Positions 1 through 11,645 of a stretch of 64,000 nucleotides of DNA are shown here, one piece after another. The DNA is from Lactarius indigo (Eukaryota; Basidiomycota; Agaricomycetes; Russulales; Russulaceae): positions 310,001 to 374,000 of the forward strand of contig JAFKAC010000032.1 of NCBI GenBank assembly GCA_025766275.1, given 5' to 3'. Each line of letters opens with the position of its first letter. The stretch's first letter is position 1. The notes under the pieces were generated by a model. That model made no database searches and was not told where the DNA came from. It worked only from the letters and a program-made list of their open reading frames with translations. A program made the position numbers and the translations under genes.

Positions 1-972
1 ACATGCTGCGTATAGAAGGGAGACCTTTGGGGAGACTGGCTTTCCATACCCCAAGAGAACTGGAGCCTGAGCGCAGCCGAGTGCTATTTGATGTAGGCAC
101 TGAACAAAGGCTTCGAGTGAAAACCACATTCCTTTTGTATCGTTGAGCCAACTGTTCCAAGTCGTACAACTGTACAAGGCATCGCAAGGTATCAACTTGA
201 ATACTAATTTGTAATAAGGATCTACGGCGACGCAAGGCTTACAGTAAGCCGCGCTGGAAGTAATAAAAAAATTTACGAGACTTGGTTCCCTTCGGTGGGG
301 AAGTTGTAGTAAAAGGATACTCAGCCTATATGGCAAACATGAAATCTGCGATGAGTAGTATTTGTGGCTCATCTTTTTTTAGGGTGGCTTTCCGGATTCT
401 GATTGCAGCTGGCCACAAAGGACTGGAAGGCATCAGATAAACGAGAACATGCGCCTGGCTCGAATTTTGCTCAAATTATCATCTTATCTGGAACTCGGGC
501 CCCGCTGCGCAACACGTACAGTAGGTTACGTCCTACTAACTTATCTTCACGCAGTGGTTCACCAGCGCTTAGTACCTTCTGGTAATTTGTTAATGGATCC
601 CGTCATTACTCGAGTCCGACATCCGACTGTGGGCTTGTGACTTCGGCTGAGCGTCACATCGACCATTCAACAACGCCCTTTCTCAAATTCGCAATCCAAG
701 GTCAATGTCCAAGTTGTTCCATCGATACGAGGTAATTTTTATATATGAAATTCGTGAAACCTTATACACCCCCTGGTGCACACAAGACACAGTTCGTGAC
801 ACGTTCATTACCTCATCATAAGGCTTTAGGTGGCGCTGATACAGTACTCTTTTCGTTAGTCAGGCCTGATAACTACGGCCTCCTCTCGACTAACATCCAT
901 TCTCGGGTTACTAGATATCTTAAGTAATATGGAGATGGAGCGCTTTCCAAACAAAAGAAAAAAGATACAGCA
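1..972. repeat. Intergenic; repeated 5' flank of the short BTB class, copy 1
   Basis: No gene is supported. From about base 270 the sequence resembles 6370-7179 (shared blocks include the 'gacttggttcccttcggtg' run near 280 and near 6382, and the 'gagtagtatttg' run near 353 and near 6653). Parts of it also resemble 62560-62900. It is the duplicated upstream flank of a plus-strand BTB gene. Bases 1-270 hold nothing recognised. The small open frames here are not conserved between the copies as protein. Confidence 0.6.
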
Positions 973-986
973 CTCTTTTTAAAGCT
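973..986 (+). promoter_or_regulatory. TATA-like CTTTTTAAAG box
   Basis: A CTTT(TT)AAA(A/G) box followed by a 'cacaattYtaacacc' start-like motif occurs here and in front of the genes at 4110 and 7227, where it lies about 40 bases before the ATG. Here the motif at about 1006-1020 has lost its ATG. Assignment as a core promoter element rests only on conservation and position. Confidence 0.35.
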
Positions 987-1134
987 AGAATAGATTGTCG
1001 TACCGCACAATTTTAACACCCACCAACTTGAAGTCGAACTGCTGCGACATAACCTAGCCGCCCTCATCAGCTCTTATACCTTGGACCTCTAGTTTCCTCT
1101 AGTTTGAACCGCTCTTGGCAACCAAGACACCATC

Positions 1135-2818
1135 ATGGAGAATAGGGAGATCAACGCCAGGGTCGCGAAAATCGAAGGTACCGGCTCTTACAGCTACCGT
1201 GGATCATCATACCCACAACTCTAACACTGTGCTCACAGTCCCGCCTGGAACCTCTGAACCAAATGAGGTCATCTCAAACGACTTCGATTACCCTGGCTCG
1301 GATAGCATAGTTCTTCGCTCATGTGACTCCCATAACTTTCGGGTGCCTAAGTTTCACATCACCATTTATTCCCCGGTACTTCGAGTGCTCGTACAAAGCG
1401 CTTCAATCACTTCCGATTTACCGCTTCCGGTGGTGGAACTACCGGAAAGCAAGGCGACCCTTTACAGCCTCCTCACTTTCATTTTCCCCGTCGCCCCCAT
1501 CCTTCCTTCAACGACAGAGACAACCATGGAACTCCTGGCCGTGGCCCAGAAGTATCAAATGAACTCAATTATGATTCATATCCGAGGCGCCATCTCCCGA
1601 CAGGATCCGCCGTTCATTCGCCCAGAGACGGCATTCCACGTTTATTTCCTTGCACAACAGCACGGACTCCGTCAAGAGGCGCTTCAGGCTGCGCGTGTTA
1701 CGCTGCACCTCCCGATGACCATTGAAGATTTGGGAGACAAGCTCGACTTCCCTGGAATGACTGGCGCCTATCTCCACGAGCTTTGGAAGTATCACCAGCA
1801 AGTTCGAGCCGATCTCAAATCAGGTGTTCTTGAGTTTAGAAACTCTGGTTTACCTGATGATGTGGAAGGCTTGCGTTGTTTAAGTCCTCGCTATGGTAAC
1901 CAGTCTTTCCCGCGATGGCTTGATGATTATATCGGGTCCATAGCGGAAGATCTTCCTCTCTTCGACCTCATTGAGTTTGAGAATACACGGGCACGCCACA
2001 TCGAATCTAACGTCGTTAGTTCTCGGGCATGTTCATGTATAGATATTTCCAGCCAGGTCATACGCGCTTTCTGGGAGGCCTTGACCGCTGTTGTCCATGG
2101 ATCAATGGAAAGGGTACGCAGAACTGCTGTGACTAGGCATCATTGCGACAACTAACACGAACACCCACAGGCAGATTCAACTCTGGCTCTTGTGAAGGAA
2201 GAACCAACCTCCGAAAACACTGAGTCGGATCCTCCATCCGTGCCATCGTGTTTGGATATATCCGATGCAGATATTATAGTCCAATCATCTGACAAAGTTA
2301 ACTTCCGTGTCCGCAAGTCAGTGCTCGCCATGGCGTCACCATTTTTCAAAGATCTGCTTTCTCTCCCCCAGCCACTCGATGACAAACTTGTAGACGGCCT
2401 CCCTGTGATCCGATTGTCCGAGGATGCTGACTTACTCAATAGCCTCGTCTCATTGCTTTACCCCATTCCCCCCATCATACCCGGCTCTTATGAAAAGGTA
2501 TTCGCCTTACTCGCCGCTTGCCAGAAATATGACATGGAATCGGTTCAATCCAATATCCGTGACGGGATCAAACTTGGAAGGTTTCCTGGGCCAGTTGAGG
2601 CTGAAGCCTTCCGTGCGTGTGCCATCGCGGATGGCTTGGGGCTTGCTCCAGAATTGGAGGACGCGGCTCGTCTCACCCTGCGTCACCCGATGACATTCGA
2701 ATCCCTTGAAGAACAGTTGCGATCATTCAAAGGGCGGGCATTGTGCAACCTCATTCGCCGTCGTAATGGTAGCAATAAAGTGTACGAACAAATTGAAGAG
2801 GGCTTCACTAACTCCTGA
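1135..2818 (+). CDS. Double-BTB/POZ domain protein, short class, with rebuilt 5' end
   Basis: Exons 1135-1177, 1239-2113 and 2171-2818 give 521 residues. BTB-A lies at about 30-130 (D-SIVLRS, F-RVPK, LPVVELPES, ELLAVAQKYQM), helices with the motif ARVTLHLPMTIEDL follow, and a Cys-x-Cys pair sits near 279. BTB-B lies at about 330-430. The start codon used by the sister genes at 4110 and 7227 reads GTG here (about 1229). The open frame can be rescued by ATG 1135 plus an intron 1178-1238 with GTACCG donor, CTAAC branch and CACAG acceptor, which joins in frame. Intron 2114-2170 separates the halves. The B half ends after the BACK-like region with a 15-residue tail unlike its sisters, and lacks the terminal Cys motif. 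If the first intron is not real, this is a start-less pseudogene. Confidence 0.72.
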
Positions 2819-4061
2819 TAAGTCAGTCCTCTACATAGGTCGTATTGAGATTTCGACTCACCTCGGTCAGGACAGGTTTGACCAAGGTACATGCAATCTC
2901 CGCTATCGTTTTTAAACTGTATCCTCCTTTCCACCGCACACTTCTGCGCCCGTTGGGTGACCGCGCATTCGGTCATACACTTTCCCGATCTGTAACATCA
3001 GTCCATGCGCCTATGCTATTCCGAATCCCATCCACACTTCAATCGACTGTCGTCCTCCAATACTCTCGTTCAAATGGCTGGGGGCTGGGACAAAAAACCA
3101 ATGCTACACGTAAATGCTTCGATCTTCGGTTGTTCGGTTGGACTATGTATGATAGAACCTTTGTGAAGTAATCGAGTCATAGTGCTCCCGTGTCCACGGT
3201 TGCGAACACAGTGAGATCGAGTGCCTGTAGCCCTACGAAGCGAAATCAGCGTCTCTGAATCTGACCGCCTTCCATTCTGGCGTCCCAGCTCCTTTTACGG
3301 GCCCATTTGTCAGTGTATAATCGGTTGTTTCCTTCGGACGCTGTAGGATACTGTATGTGGCTTTCCAATGGACAGGGTTTTGAGAAACTGGGACAGAATG
3401 GCGATGATATATGCGGTGTCGAGGCGCATTGTGACCGCAAGGTAGCTCAGTCTCTCAAGCGGCCAATGAATTTCCTGTGTTGCTTCCTCCGTGAGCTTTC
3501 CCATTGGTCATGGTTGGTCGAAGGTGTGATACTATTATAAACTGTATAATGCTTCAGATCCAGCTAAGTACAGGTGCGATAGCACCTCATGGTACGGATG
3601 CATTAGGTCAAAGCGGAGCACCGGAGATCGGAGATGATGACGTGGACCTCCTTCTCTCCCCAGCAGGTCCTATTGCGGATGGCTAATATCCTTGGGCTAA
3701 ACCCAAGATGCAGAGATGTTGACATAGACGTCGGAAGTCCAGTTTGGTGAGGGTGTTGGCAATATTCTCATTGGAAAAGACATGCTATTAACCTAAGTAA
3801 TGTCGTCGTGTCGATGGCTGGGACTTATCCAAGAGTGCAGTGGTACTAGGCATGTTTGCTAATTTTCGGTGTGGGTTCACATGTTCGCAGTCTTCCGTCG
3901 AGAATCTCCGTTGGTGTCACAAAGGAGGCAAGTAGGAGGGGATGGCACTGGTAGGAGGTGTCCTCCGAGTCTGGTACGAGACCGCTCGTGATGCGTGATG
4001 CGTGACTGCGTGACCCGGACGTGACAAGGCCATTTCCTACTTGAACCGGCTCAGGCAAGGG
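2819..4061. repeat. Intergenic; repeated 3' flank of the short BTB class, copy 1
   Basis: No gene is supported. Bases about 2840-3700 match the regions after the next two genes (5690-6360 and 8810-9480) in order: a 'ctccaatact' block, a 'cgtttcgat-ttcggt' block, and a 'gagcac-ggagatcg' block near 3615, which recurs near 9438. This marks whole gene-plus-spacer duplication. Bases 3720-4061 hold nothing recognised. Confidence 0.6.
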
Positions 4062-4076
4062 TTCTTTAAAAGCTAG
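4062..4076 (+). promoter_or_regulatory. TATA-like TTCTTTAAAAGC box
   Basis: This conserved CTTTAAA box ends 33 bases before the ATG at 4110 and has the same spacing as the one before the gene at 7227. Confidence 0.4.
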
Positions 4077-4109
4077 TCGTGGATCAACACACCACACAAT
4101 TCTAACACC

Positions 4110-5681
4110 ATGCCTATAGTAGTATGTCCTGAAACCCCTGAACCGAACGAGGTCATCTCAGATGAGACATCACACTTCAATTACCCTGGATCAGATATCG
4201 TTCTTCGCACAAACGACTCCCATGATTTCCGGGTGCCTAAGCTTTACATCGAAATTTGTTCCCCGATACTTCGAAAGTTCATACGAAACGTTTCAACCCC
4301 CCCCAATTTCCCCGACGGTGCGCTTCCGGTGGTCGAGCTACCGGAAAGCAAGGCAACCCTTTACAGCCTCCTCACTTTCATTTTTCCCGTTGCCTCCATC
4401 CTTCCTTCAACACCCGAGAAAATAATGGAGCTCCTGGCTGTGGCCCAGAAGTATCAAATGGACTCAGTTATGACTCAAATCCGAGACGCCATCTTTCGAC
4501 AGGATCCACCATTCATTCGCCCAGAGACGGCATTCCACATTTATTTCCTTGCACAGGAACATGAACTTCGTCCAGAGGCGCTTCAGGCTGCGCGAGTTAC
4601 GTTGCGCCTCCCAATGCTCATCGAGGATTTGGGGGACAAGCTCGATTACCCTGGAACAACAGGTGCCTATCTTCATGAGCTTTGGAAGTATCACCAGCAA
4701 GTTCGAGCGGATCTCAAATCAAGTATCCTTGAGTTTAGAAACTCTGGTTTACCCGATGGTGTGAAAGATCTGCGTTGTACTGCTCCTCGCACTGGTCGCC
4801 GCACTTTTCCGCTATGGCTTACCGCTTTCATCGACTCCATAGCAGAAGCTCCTCATCTCTTCAATCTCATTGAATTCGAAAATGCCCGGGCACACCACCT
4901 CAAGAATGAGACCAGTTATTCTCAAACGTGTTCATGTGCAGACATATCCAGCGAGGTCACGCGCGCTTTCTGGGAGGCCCTGACCACTGCCATTCATGGG
5001 ACTATAGAAAATGTAAGTAGGCTAGAAAATGGTGTGACTAAGCCTCCTCACGAAACCTAATACCGACATCCACAGGCATATTCGGCTCTGTGTCTCATGA
5101 AAGTGGCAAACCCCCCAAAACCGAATCGTCCATCTATATCACGATGTTTGGATTTACCTGACGCAAATATTATCGTTCGGTCATCTAACAGGTTCAACTT
5201 CCGTGTCCATAAGTCAGTGCTCGCAGTATCGTCACCATTTTTCAAGGACCTTTTCTCTCTCCCCCAGCCACCCGATGACGAACTTGTAGATGGCCTTCCT
5301 GTGATCCAACTGTCCGAGGACGCTGACCTGCTCAATTGCCTCATCTCGTTGCTTTACCCCACTCCCCCCATCATTCCCAGCTCTTATGAAAAGGTGTTCG
5401 CCTTACTCGCTGCTTGCCAGAAATATGACATGGAATCAGTCCAATCCGATATTCGTGACGGGATCAAACTTGGAAGGTTTCCTGGGCCAGTTGAGGCTGA
5501 AGCTTTCCGCGCATGTGCCATCGCGGGAAGCATGGGGCTCGATCCAGAATTGAAGGATGCGGCTCGTCTCACCCTGCGTTATCCGATGACGTTCGAATCC
5601 CTCGGAGAACAATTGCGATCTTTCAATGGGCGGTCACTGTGCGACCTCGTTCGGTATCGTAAAGGTGGCAATAATGGGTGA
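4110..5681 (+). CDS. Double-BTB/POZ domain protein, short class
   Basis: Exons 4110-5012 and 5076-5681 give 502 residues. The start follows the conserved TTCTAACACC context. BTB-A is at about 27-125 (GSDIVLRT, FRVPKLYI, LPVVELPES, ELLAVAQKYQMDSV), then BACK-like helices to about 200, a tryptophan-rich loop, and a His-rich stretch leading to Cys-Ser-Cys at about 274-276. The 63-bp intron 5013-5075 is phase 0 with GTAAGT donor and CACAG acceptor. BTB-B is at about 325-425 (ANIIVRSS, FRVHKSVLAVSSPFFKDLFS). The protein ends at RYRKGGNNG, about 110 residues before the end of the full-length class on the minus strand. It is a probable protein-protein interaction or CUL3-adaptor-like factor, acting in the cytosol or nucleus since no signal peptide or membrane segment is seen. 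The substrate is unknown. Confidence 0.88.
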
Positions 5682-6369
5682 CGTACCTAAAAGACGACGA
5701 TTGTCAATTAAGTATAAGTCTGACATGTCTTTTATGCCGTCTCTACTCAGCTTAGTCGGGACTAATGCGCATACAATCTACGCTACCTACCGTTTTTTTA
5801 TCTCCACTGTACGGCCCTGTGTCTCTTGGGTGAGAATTTGGTTGCACTCCGAGTCTTTTCCAATCTGTACCATCACAATGCTAACCCATCTGTCCATACT
5901 ACCACCCGCACTTCTACTGGTATCGGGCCAGCTTCTGTCCTCCAATACTCCCCCTCTTATTCACCCGGGAGCTGGGACGAACCCGAGCTACCCGTTACAA
6001 GTAAACGTTTCGATTTTCGGTAGGGCCAGCGCCTTCGCGATCCGCGCCTCTACACCAAAGCCTGCTGACAGGTGATGGCTTGCGCGATATCGAGGTACGT
6101 AGCGACTGTAACGTAGCTCGGCACTCTGGCCGCTGTATGATGTGCTCACCATCTCTTGTGTTTCTTTCTCCGTGCCAAGCGACTAAGCCGTTGACAGGCC
6201 GATCGTGTTTGCGCCCTTCATATTGGGCCTCGCAAGAATCAGGGCCGGTGTACACTCCCTGGCAAGCCGGGGGACAACTTGCGCTTTCGGACTGGTGGTG
6301 GTCGGAGAAGTGACTTACCCGTGCTAGTATAATATATTTGCTGTTTTAGATCCAGCTGGTACGGGTACC
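5682..6369. repeat. Intergenic; repeated 3' flank, copy 2
   Basis: No gene is supported. The sequence aligns by eye with 2840-3700 and 8810-9480, including 'tcctccaatactc' near 5938 and 'aaacgtttcgattttcggtag' near 6003. Short open frames differ between the copies, so they are not coding. Confidence 0.6.
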
Positions 6370-7179
6370 ATATATAAGAGACTTGGTTCCCTTCGGTGAG
6401 GTAGTTATGGTAAAAAGACATACGGCACGTAATACCGTTGTGGTAGACTCGAACCACGTCTTTAATGAGAGAAAATTGGGCAGATATGTCGAAGTTGGAT
6501 CTTCAGGCATTTGAAGGATGCCTTTCTGTTCAATTTGCCTTTTCTCTTCATCACGGAAAATTCGAGGCATCTACTAGGCCTGATGATCGATGATCTGGCA
6601 CATGAAGACTTAGAAGCTCAAGTAGAAGCTGGTGCATTGGCAGTATGACGATGAGTAGTATTTGATAGTTCATGTTTTTTTTTCGGGTGGTTTTCTGGAT
6701 CCTGACTGCAGCCGACCACAGAGGACTCGAAGCATCGGATACTGGCATTGGCAGGCGCCCGACAGTCTTGACTCGGAATTTGCCAAGGAATTTGCTCGGA
6801 TTCTCATCTTATCTAGAACCCCTGCGGCTGCGCAATACGTACGGTACGTACAGTACCTTCTATCCCTGCCTTCTATCATTGCGCAGTGGCTCACGAGCGC
6901 TTACCTGCTGCCAGTGGGAATTTGTCAATTGATGACGTCATGAGCTTGTGACCCCAGGTGGAACAACGGGTGGACGTCATATCGACCACTGGCATTCAAC
7001 AACGCCTTTCCCAATTTCTCAATCGAAGTTGTTCCATCGATACGAGGTGATTTGTATGTGAAACCTTGTACACCTGCTTTGTACCTGCTGCGCATGAGCG
7101 GCCTCGAACATGGCTCATGACTCGGACATATCTATTACCTCATCCTAAGGCTTTCAAGTTGGCGGCGCTGATACAATAC
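6370..7179. repeat. Intergenic; repeated 5' flank, copy 2
   Basis: The sequence resembles 270-970 (see that entry) and the 'gttccatcgat-cgaggt' block at 7030 recurs at 718 and 62770. No gene is supported. Confidence 0.55.
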
Positions 7180-7190
7180 TCTTTAAAGAG
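7180..7190 (+). promoter_or_regulatory. TATA-like CTTTAAAGAG box
   Basis: The box lies 37 bases before the ATG at 7227 in the same place as the box before the gene at 4110. It was recognised by paralogue conservation only. Confidence 0.4.
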
Positions 7191-7226
7191 CCAAGATGGA
7201 TTGACATACGGCACAATTCTAACACC

Positions 7227-8807
7227 ATGCCTATAGTAGTACGTCCTGGAACCCCTGAGCCAAACGAGGTCGTCTCAGACGAGACGTTACACTTCAATTA
7301 CCCCGGCTCGGATATCATTCTTCACACGTGCGACTCCTATGATTTCCGGTTGCCTAAGCTTAACATCGAAATTTGTTCCCCGATACTTCGAAAGCTCATA
7401 CGAAGTGCTTTAAACACTCCCGATGTTCCCAAAAGTGAAGGACACGAACCGCTTCCAGTGGTCGAACTACCGGAAAGCAAGGCAACACTTTACAGCCTCC
7501 TCACTTTCATTTTCCCCGTCGACCCCGCCCTTCCTTCTACCCCCGAGAAAATCATGGAGCTCCTAGCTGTGGCCCAGAAGTATGAAATGGACTCGGTCAT
7601 GACTCATATTCGAGGCGCCATCGCTCGACAGGATCCGCCGTTTCTTGGCCCAGAAACAGCATTCCATGTCTATTTCCTTGCACAGGAGCATAAACTTTAT
7701 CAAGAGATGCTTCAGGCTGCGCGAGTTACGTTGCACCTTCCGATGATGATGGAAGGCTTGGGAGACAAGCTCGATTTCCCTGGCGCGACAGGCACCTATC
7801 TCCATGGGCTTTGGAAATATCACCAGCGGGTTCGAACCGATCTCAAATCAGACCTTCTTACGTTTAAAGACTCTGGTTTACCCAATGACATAAAATTTCT
7901 TCGTTGTAATCGCACTCAAGATCGCACTGGTCGCCGCTCTTTTCCACGATGGCTTGATGATTACATCAACTCCATTGCGGAAGCTCCCCATCTCTTCGAT
8001 CTTATTGAATTCGAAAATGCCCGGGCACGCCACCTTAATTTTGAGTCAGATCGTTCATGTTCATGTGTGGGCATATTCAGCGAGGTCATACGCGCTTTCT
8101 GGGAGGCACTGACTACTGTTATTCGTGGGACTATAGGAAAGGTACGTAGACTCGGAACGGGTGCGATGAGGCCTCTTTGCGATACTAATACGGACCCACA
8201 GGCAGATTCGGCTCTGTTTCTTATGGAAGAGTCATACTCCCCAAGACCGGAACGTCCATCTATGTCACCATGTTTGGATTTACCTGACGCAAATGTTATC
8301 GTTCAGTCGTTTGAAAGGGTCAACTTCCGTGTGCACAAGTCTGTGCTCGCCGTATCGTCACCATTTTTCAGGGATCTTCTCTCTCTCCCCCAGCCACCCG
8401 GTGACGAACTTGTAGACGGCCTCCCTGTAATCCGATTGTCCGAGGACGCTGAGCTGTTGAATAGCCTCGTCTCGTTGCTTTACCCCGCTCCGCCTGTCAT
8501 TCCCAGCTCTTATGAAGAGGTATATGCCTTACTCGCCGCCTGCCAGAAATATGATATGGAAACAGTTCAATTCAATATTCGTGCCAGGACTAAATTTGGA
8601 ACATTTCCTGCGCCAGTTGAGGCTGAGGCCTTCCGTGCGTGTGCCATCGCGGGCAGCATGGGGCTCGAACCAGAATTGGAGGATGCGGCTCGTCTCACCC
8701 TGCGTCACCCAATGACATTCCAATCCCTTGGAGAACAATTGCGATCATTCAAAGGGCGGTCACTGTGCAACCTCATTCGCTATCGCAAACGTGGCAATAA
8801 AGCGTGA
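7227..8807 (+). CDS. Double-BTB/POZ domain protein, short class; open frame runs through the intron
   Basis: Exons 7227-8141 and 8202-8807 give 506 residues. The 60-bp intron 8142-8201 (GTACGT donor, TACTAAT branch, CACAG acceptor) has no stop and is a multiple of three, so unspliced mRNA would encode 526 residues with a 20-residue linker between the halves. BTB-A is at about 27-130, with a Cys-Ser-Cys pair about 28 residues before the junction. BTB-B is at about 330-430 (ANVIVQSF, FRVHKSVLAVSSPFFRDLLS). The protein ends at RYRKRGNKA like its neighbour at 4110, without the terminal Cys-x2-Cys. It is the closest in layout to the gene at 4110 and shares its start context and both flanks. Confidence 0.9.
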   Translation: MPIVVRPGTPEPNEVVSDETLHFNYPGSDIILHTCDSYDFRLPKLNIEICSPILRKLIRSALNTPDVPKSEGHEPLPVVELPESKATLYSLLTFIFPVDPALPSTPEKIMELLAVAQKYEMDSVMTHIRGAIARQDPPFLGPETAFHVYFLAQEHKLYQEMLQAARVTLHLPMMMEGLGDKLDFPGATGTYLHGLWKYHQRVRTDLKSDLLTFKDSGLPNDIKFLRCNRTQDRTGRRSFPRWLDDYINSIAEAPHLFDLIEFENARARHLNFESDRSCSCVGIFSEVIRAFWEALTTVIRGTIGKVRRLGTGAMRPLCDTNTDPQADSALFLMEESYSPRPERPSMSPCLDLPDANVIVQSFERVNFRVHKSVLAVSSPFFRDLLSLPQPPGDELVDGLPVIRLSEDAELLNSLVSLLYPAPPVIPSSYEEVYALLAACQKYDMETVQFNIRARTKFGTFPAPVEAEAFRACAIAGSMGLEPELEDAARLTLRHPMTFQSLGEQLRSFKGRSLCNLIRYRKRGNKA

Positions 8808-9635
8808 TGTACCTAGACGATGATTGTCGAGTAAGTGTAAGTCTGTCACTTAGTCTGTCATGTCTTCTGCGCCGTCTCAAATGTAGCTACCCAGCTCAGT
8901 CAGGACTAAGGCGCATACGATCTACTGTTTTTCCCCATTGTCCACTGCACACTCCGCGTACCTTAGATGCGCGTTTGGTTATACCTTTTTCCAATTTGTG
9001 ACACGACAATTCTAATCCATGTAACTACTCTTGTCCACATTTCGCCGTCTATCGGACCGGCTGCCGTCCTCCAACACTCCCCCACGCGTAAACGTTTCGA
9101 TCCTCGGTAGGGCTGGCGCCTTCGCGGAATATATCCATCAGGACGTAGTCGAGTCATAGTGCTTCCACTTCCATGCATCGCGGATGTAGTGATATTGAAT
9201 GACCGTATATTTAGTGCGACTTAAGAATGAAAGGCGTTGTCCTTCGTGAGTGCGGGTACCTGTGCTCCTGCAAAATCAAACGAATCTGATAGCCTTACCC
9301 TCCGGCATCCCAACTCTGAGCCCTTAGCGTGTGCTTTTCGCATTGGTGGTGGTTAGAGGGAGGGGAGACGTCTACTCATACCAGCGCAAGATATTTCTGC
9401 TTCGAGTTCAGCTATTACGAATCCATTAGGTCGAAGTAGAGCACTGGAGATCGAATGCGTCTTTGCCTCCTGCCGGCGGGTCCTACCGGGTTCGCCGAAC
9501 CCGGGTGCAAGGGGCGCCAATTAATCGGTGCGCGGCAACAAGATCCATTACAGTATACATTCAATACAGCACTGGAACATTTAGCATACCGTTGTACCTA
9601 CTCCTACTCATAAAGCGTCACTGGACTACCATCGA
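8808..9635. repeat. Intergenic; repeated 3' flank, copy 3
   Basis: Bases to about 9480 match the other two 3' flanks. The remainder to the convergent gene end at 9636 holds nothing recognised. It is the junction between the plus-strand block and the first minus-strand BTB gene. Confidence 0.5.
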
Positions 9636-11645
9636 TCAGTCTGGACCTGGTTGCTCAATCGCGTCCTGTGTCGATTCGGGGTTGAAGCGTACCTACGAGC
9701 AATCATGGCTAAGACTTCACGAAGAGAAGCCACGGTAGCACTCACCTCATCCAGTGCTTTCGCCAGTTTGGTCTCGACTTGTTCGCGGTACGTCTCCCCG
9801 TGCATGATGTGCACCTTCGAGCAGAACGAACAGTCGTATCTATTGATGTGTCCTTGAAGAGCAGAGAGGTATTCTGTGGAAAAACTTGAAGGCCGGGGCA
9901 GAGGACGCGTAAATGCCACTTTGAGCGACTTGAGATGTAGTGAAAGCAGCCACCCAGCGAGGTGGGATTGGTTTGTATTGGGGCAGCCGACCCAGATATC
10001 TGATGGGGGGAGGCGAGAATCGAGTAATGATTCAAGACACGAGGTAAGATTATCTCGACAGCGCTTGCGATACCGTACGAGGTCGCGCAGCGCTAATCCG
10101 CCGAACACGGTCAAATGTTCTCCAATGAACTCGAAGCTCATGGGGTATTCCAGAGTGAGGCGTGCCGCAGCCTCCATTTCCGGGATGAGCCCATGGTTGC
10201 TGGCGATGGCATACGCACGGAATGCCAACGCACCGGTTGGCGTGGTGAGATTTCTGCTCTTCATCTCGGAACGGATGGTTGATTGGACGGTAGGCATGTC
10301 GTATTTCTGAGAAGCGGCGAGGAGATCCAAGGCCTTGTCATATGAGTCAGGTATCACGGTAGGAATCGGATAGAGGATAGTGATGAGGCCAAGTAGAACT
10401 TCCGCGCATTCGGTTAACTGGATCACGGGAAGGTTATCAACTACCTCGTCAAGTCCCAGTGGTGGTTGAGGAAGGGAGAACATGTCACTGAAGAACGGTG
10501 AAGAAATGGATAGGGTTGATTTGTGAACGCGGAAGTCGACAAGGTCAGACGACCTAAGTATGACGTCCGCGCCACTTGTGTGTAGAGATTCAGGAGGCGA
10601 AACTTTCGACTTGGTAGAACTTCGTCTCTGTCTTTCTCCCCCCAACACGAAATTTCCTTCGGCCTGTAAAAAATGATTAAAACCTGTATTGCGGCATGAT
10701 TGGGAGGACGACGCTTACGTCATCCATACTACCCTGGACGACGGCTTTCAAGGCTGTCCAAAAGGCGTCTATTGTTTTGCTTTCTATTGCCGCGCAGGAT
10801 TGGCAATAGTCGGATACTCGCGGGTCTGAAGGCATGATGTGGCGCGTCAAGGTCATATGGAATTCGGAAAGGTCGAAGAGAGCGGGAAATTTTGCTATGG
10901 AATCGATATAATCACCGAGCCATAGCGGAACGTCGCAGTTATCGAGCTCCCTACACCGAACATTTATACGCGCCGCTGTTCCAGACGTAATAAACGCCAT
11001 GAGGTCATCTTGAAGGAACTTTTGCACCCTCGCGTGATAGCGCCAAAGTTCATAAAGGAATGGGCTGGGCATGATATCCAACTTTGCAGTGCTCTCCAGA
11101 CTCTCGATAGTCAGTGGGAAGTTCAGCGTGAGCTGCGCTGCGTGAAGCGCTTCATGACGAAGGCCGTACTTCTGGGTAAGAGAATAGGCATGAAAAGCGG
11201 TCGATTTCCGGATGAGTGGTGGGTTCTGTCGGGAAATATGACTTCGAATGTGGGCCAAGACCAAGACCATTTCATACTTTTGAGCTACTGACAAGAGCTC
11301 AATGATCTTTTCGATCGTTGGTGGAAGACGGGGGGTCATGGAAATGATAACATAGCTGAGAAGGCTTGAAAGGACGTCACCGCGTTCTGGGAGATGGTAT
11401 ACCGGGAGTGATGCTCCTGCAGTGTCAGTACGAATGGCGGCACTGGAGGTGGAAAGATTGGAGATGTCTGAACTAGGGGCTTGTATCTGCGTGGCGAGGA
11501 CAGGGGAGCTATCAATGATATAAATCCTTGGCACTCTGAATTCACGGGAGTCGGAAGAGCGAAGAATAATGTCTGCGTGAGGGTGATCCGGAACACATTC
11601 TGCTGCAACAGCTTCAGAGCCCTCGGTGGCGACAGTAATGGGCAT
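9636..11645 (-). CDS. Double-BTB/POZ domain protein, full-length class
   Basis: Exons 11645-10719, 10663-9746 and 9692-9636 give 633 residues. BTB-A is at about 20-135 (ADIILRSS, FRVPRIYI, VYHLPERGDVLSSLL, ELLSVAQKYEM). The His-x(n)-Cys-x2-Cys motif has its first Cys at 281, 29 residues before intron 10664-10718. BTB-B is at about 328-430 (ADVILRSSDLVDFRVHKS, SSPFFSDMFSLPQPP). A His-x5-Cys-x2-Cys-x3-His motif starts at about 581, its first Cys again 29 residues before the next intron (9693-9745, GTGAGT/CGTAG). The last exon encodes 18 residues starting VRFN. Without that last splice the frame runs to a stop at 9626. The first in-frame ATG is at 11645; codons upstream of it are not ATG. Confidence 0.87.

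Noticed and set aside
1115..1134. TTG start at 1115 and similar TTG/GTG starts at 50544, 11657 and others
   Set aside because: Nuclear fungal genes use ATG; non-ATG codons here only mark the extent of an open frame.
5384..5572. Many antisense frames opposite the BTB coding regions
   Set aside because: They recur because the sense strand is conserved coding sequence; they shift length between paralogues and carry no motif.
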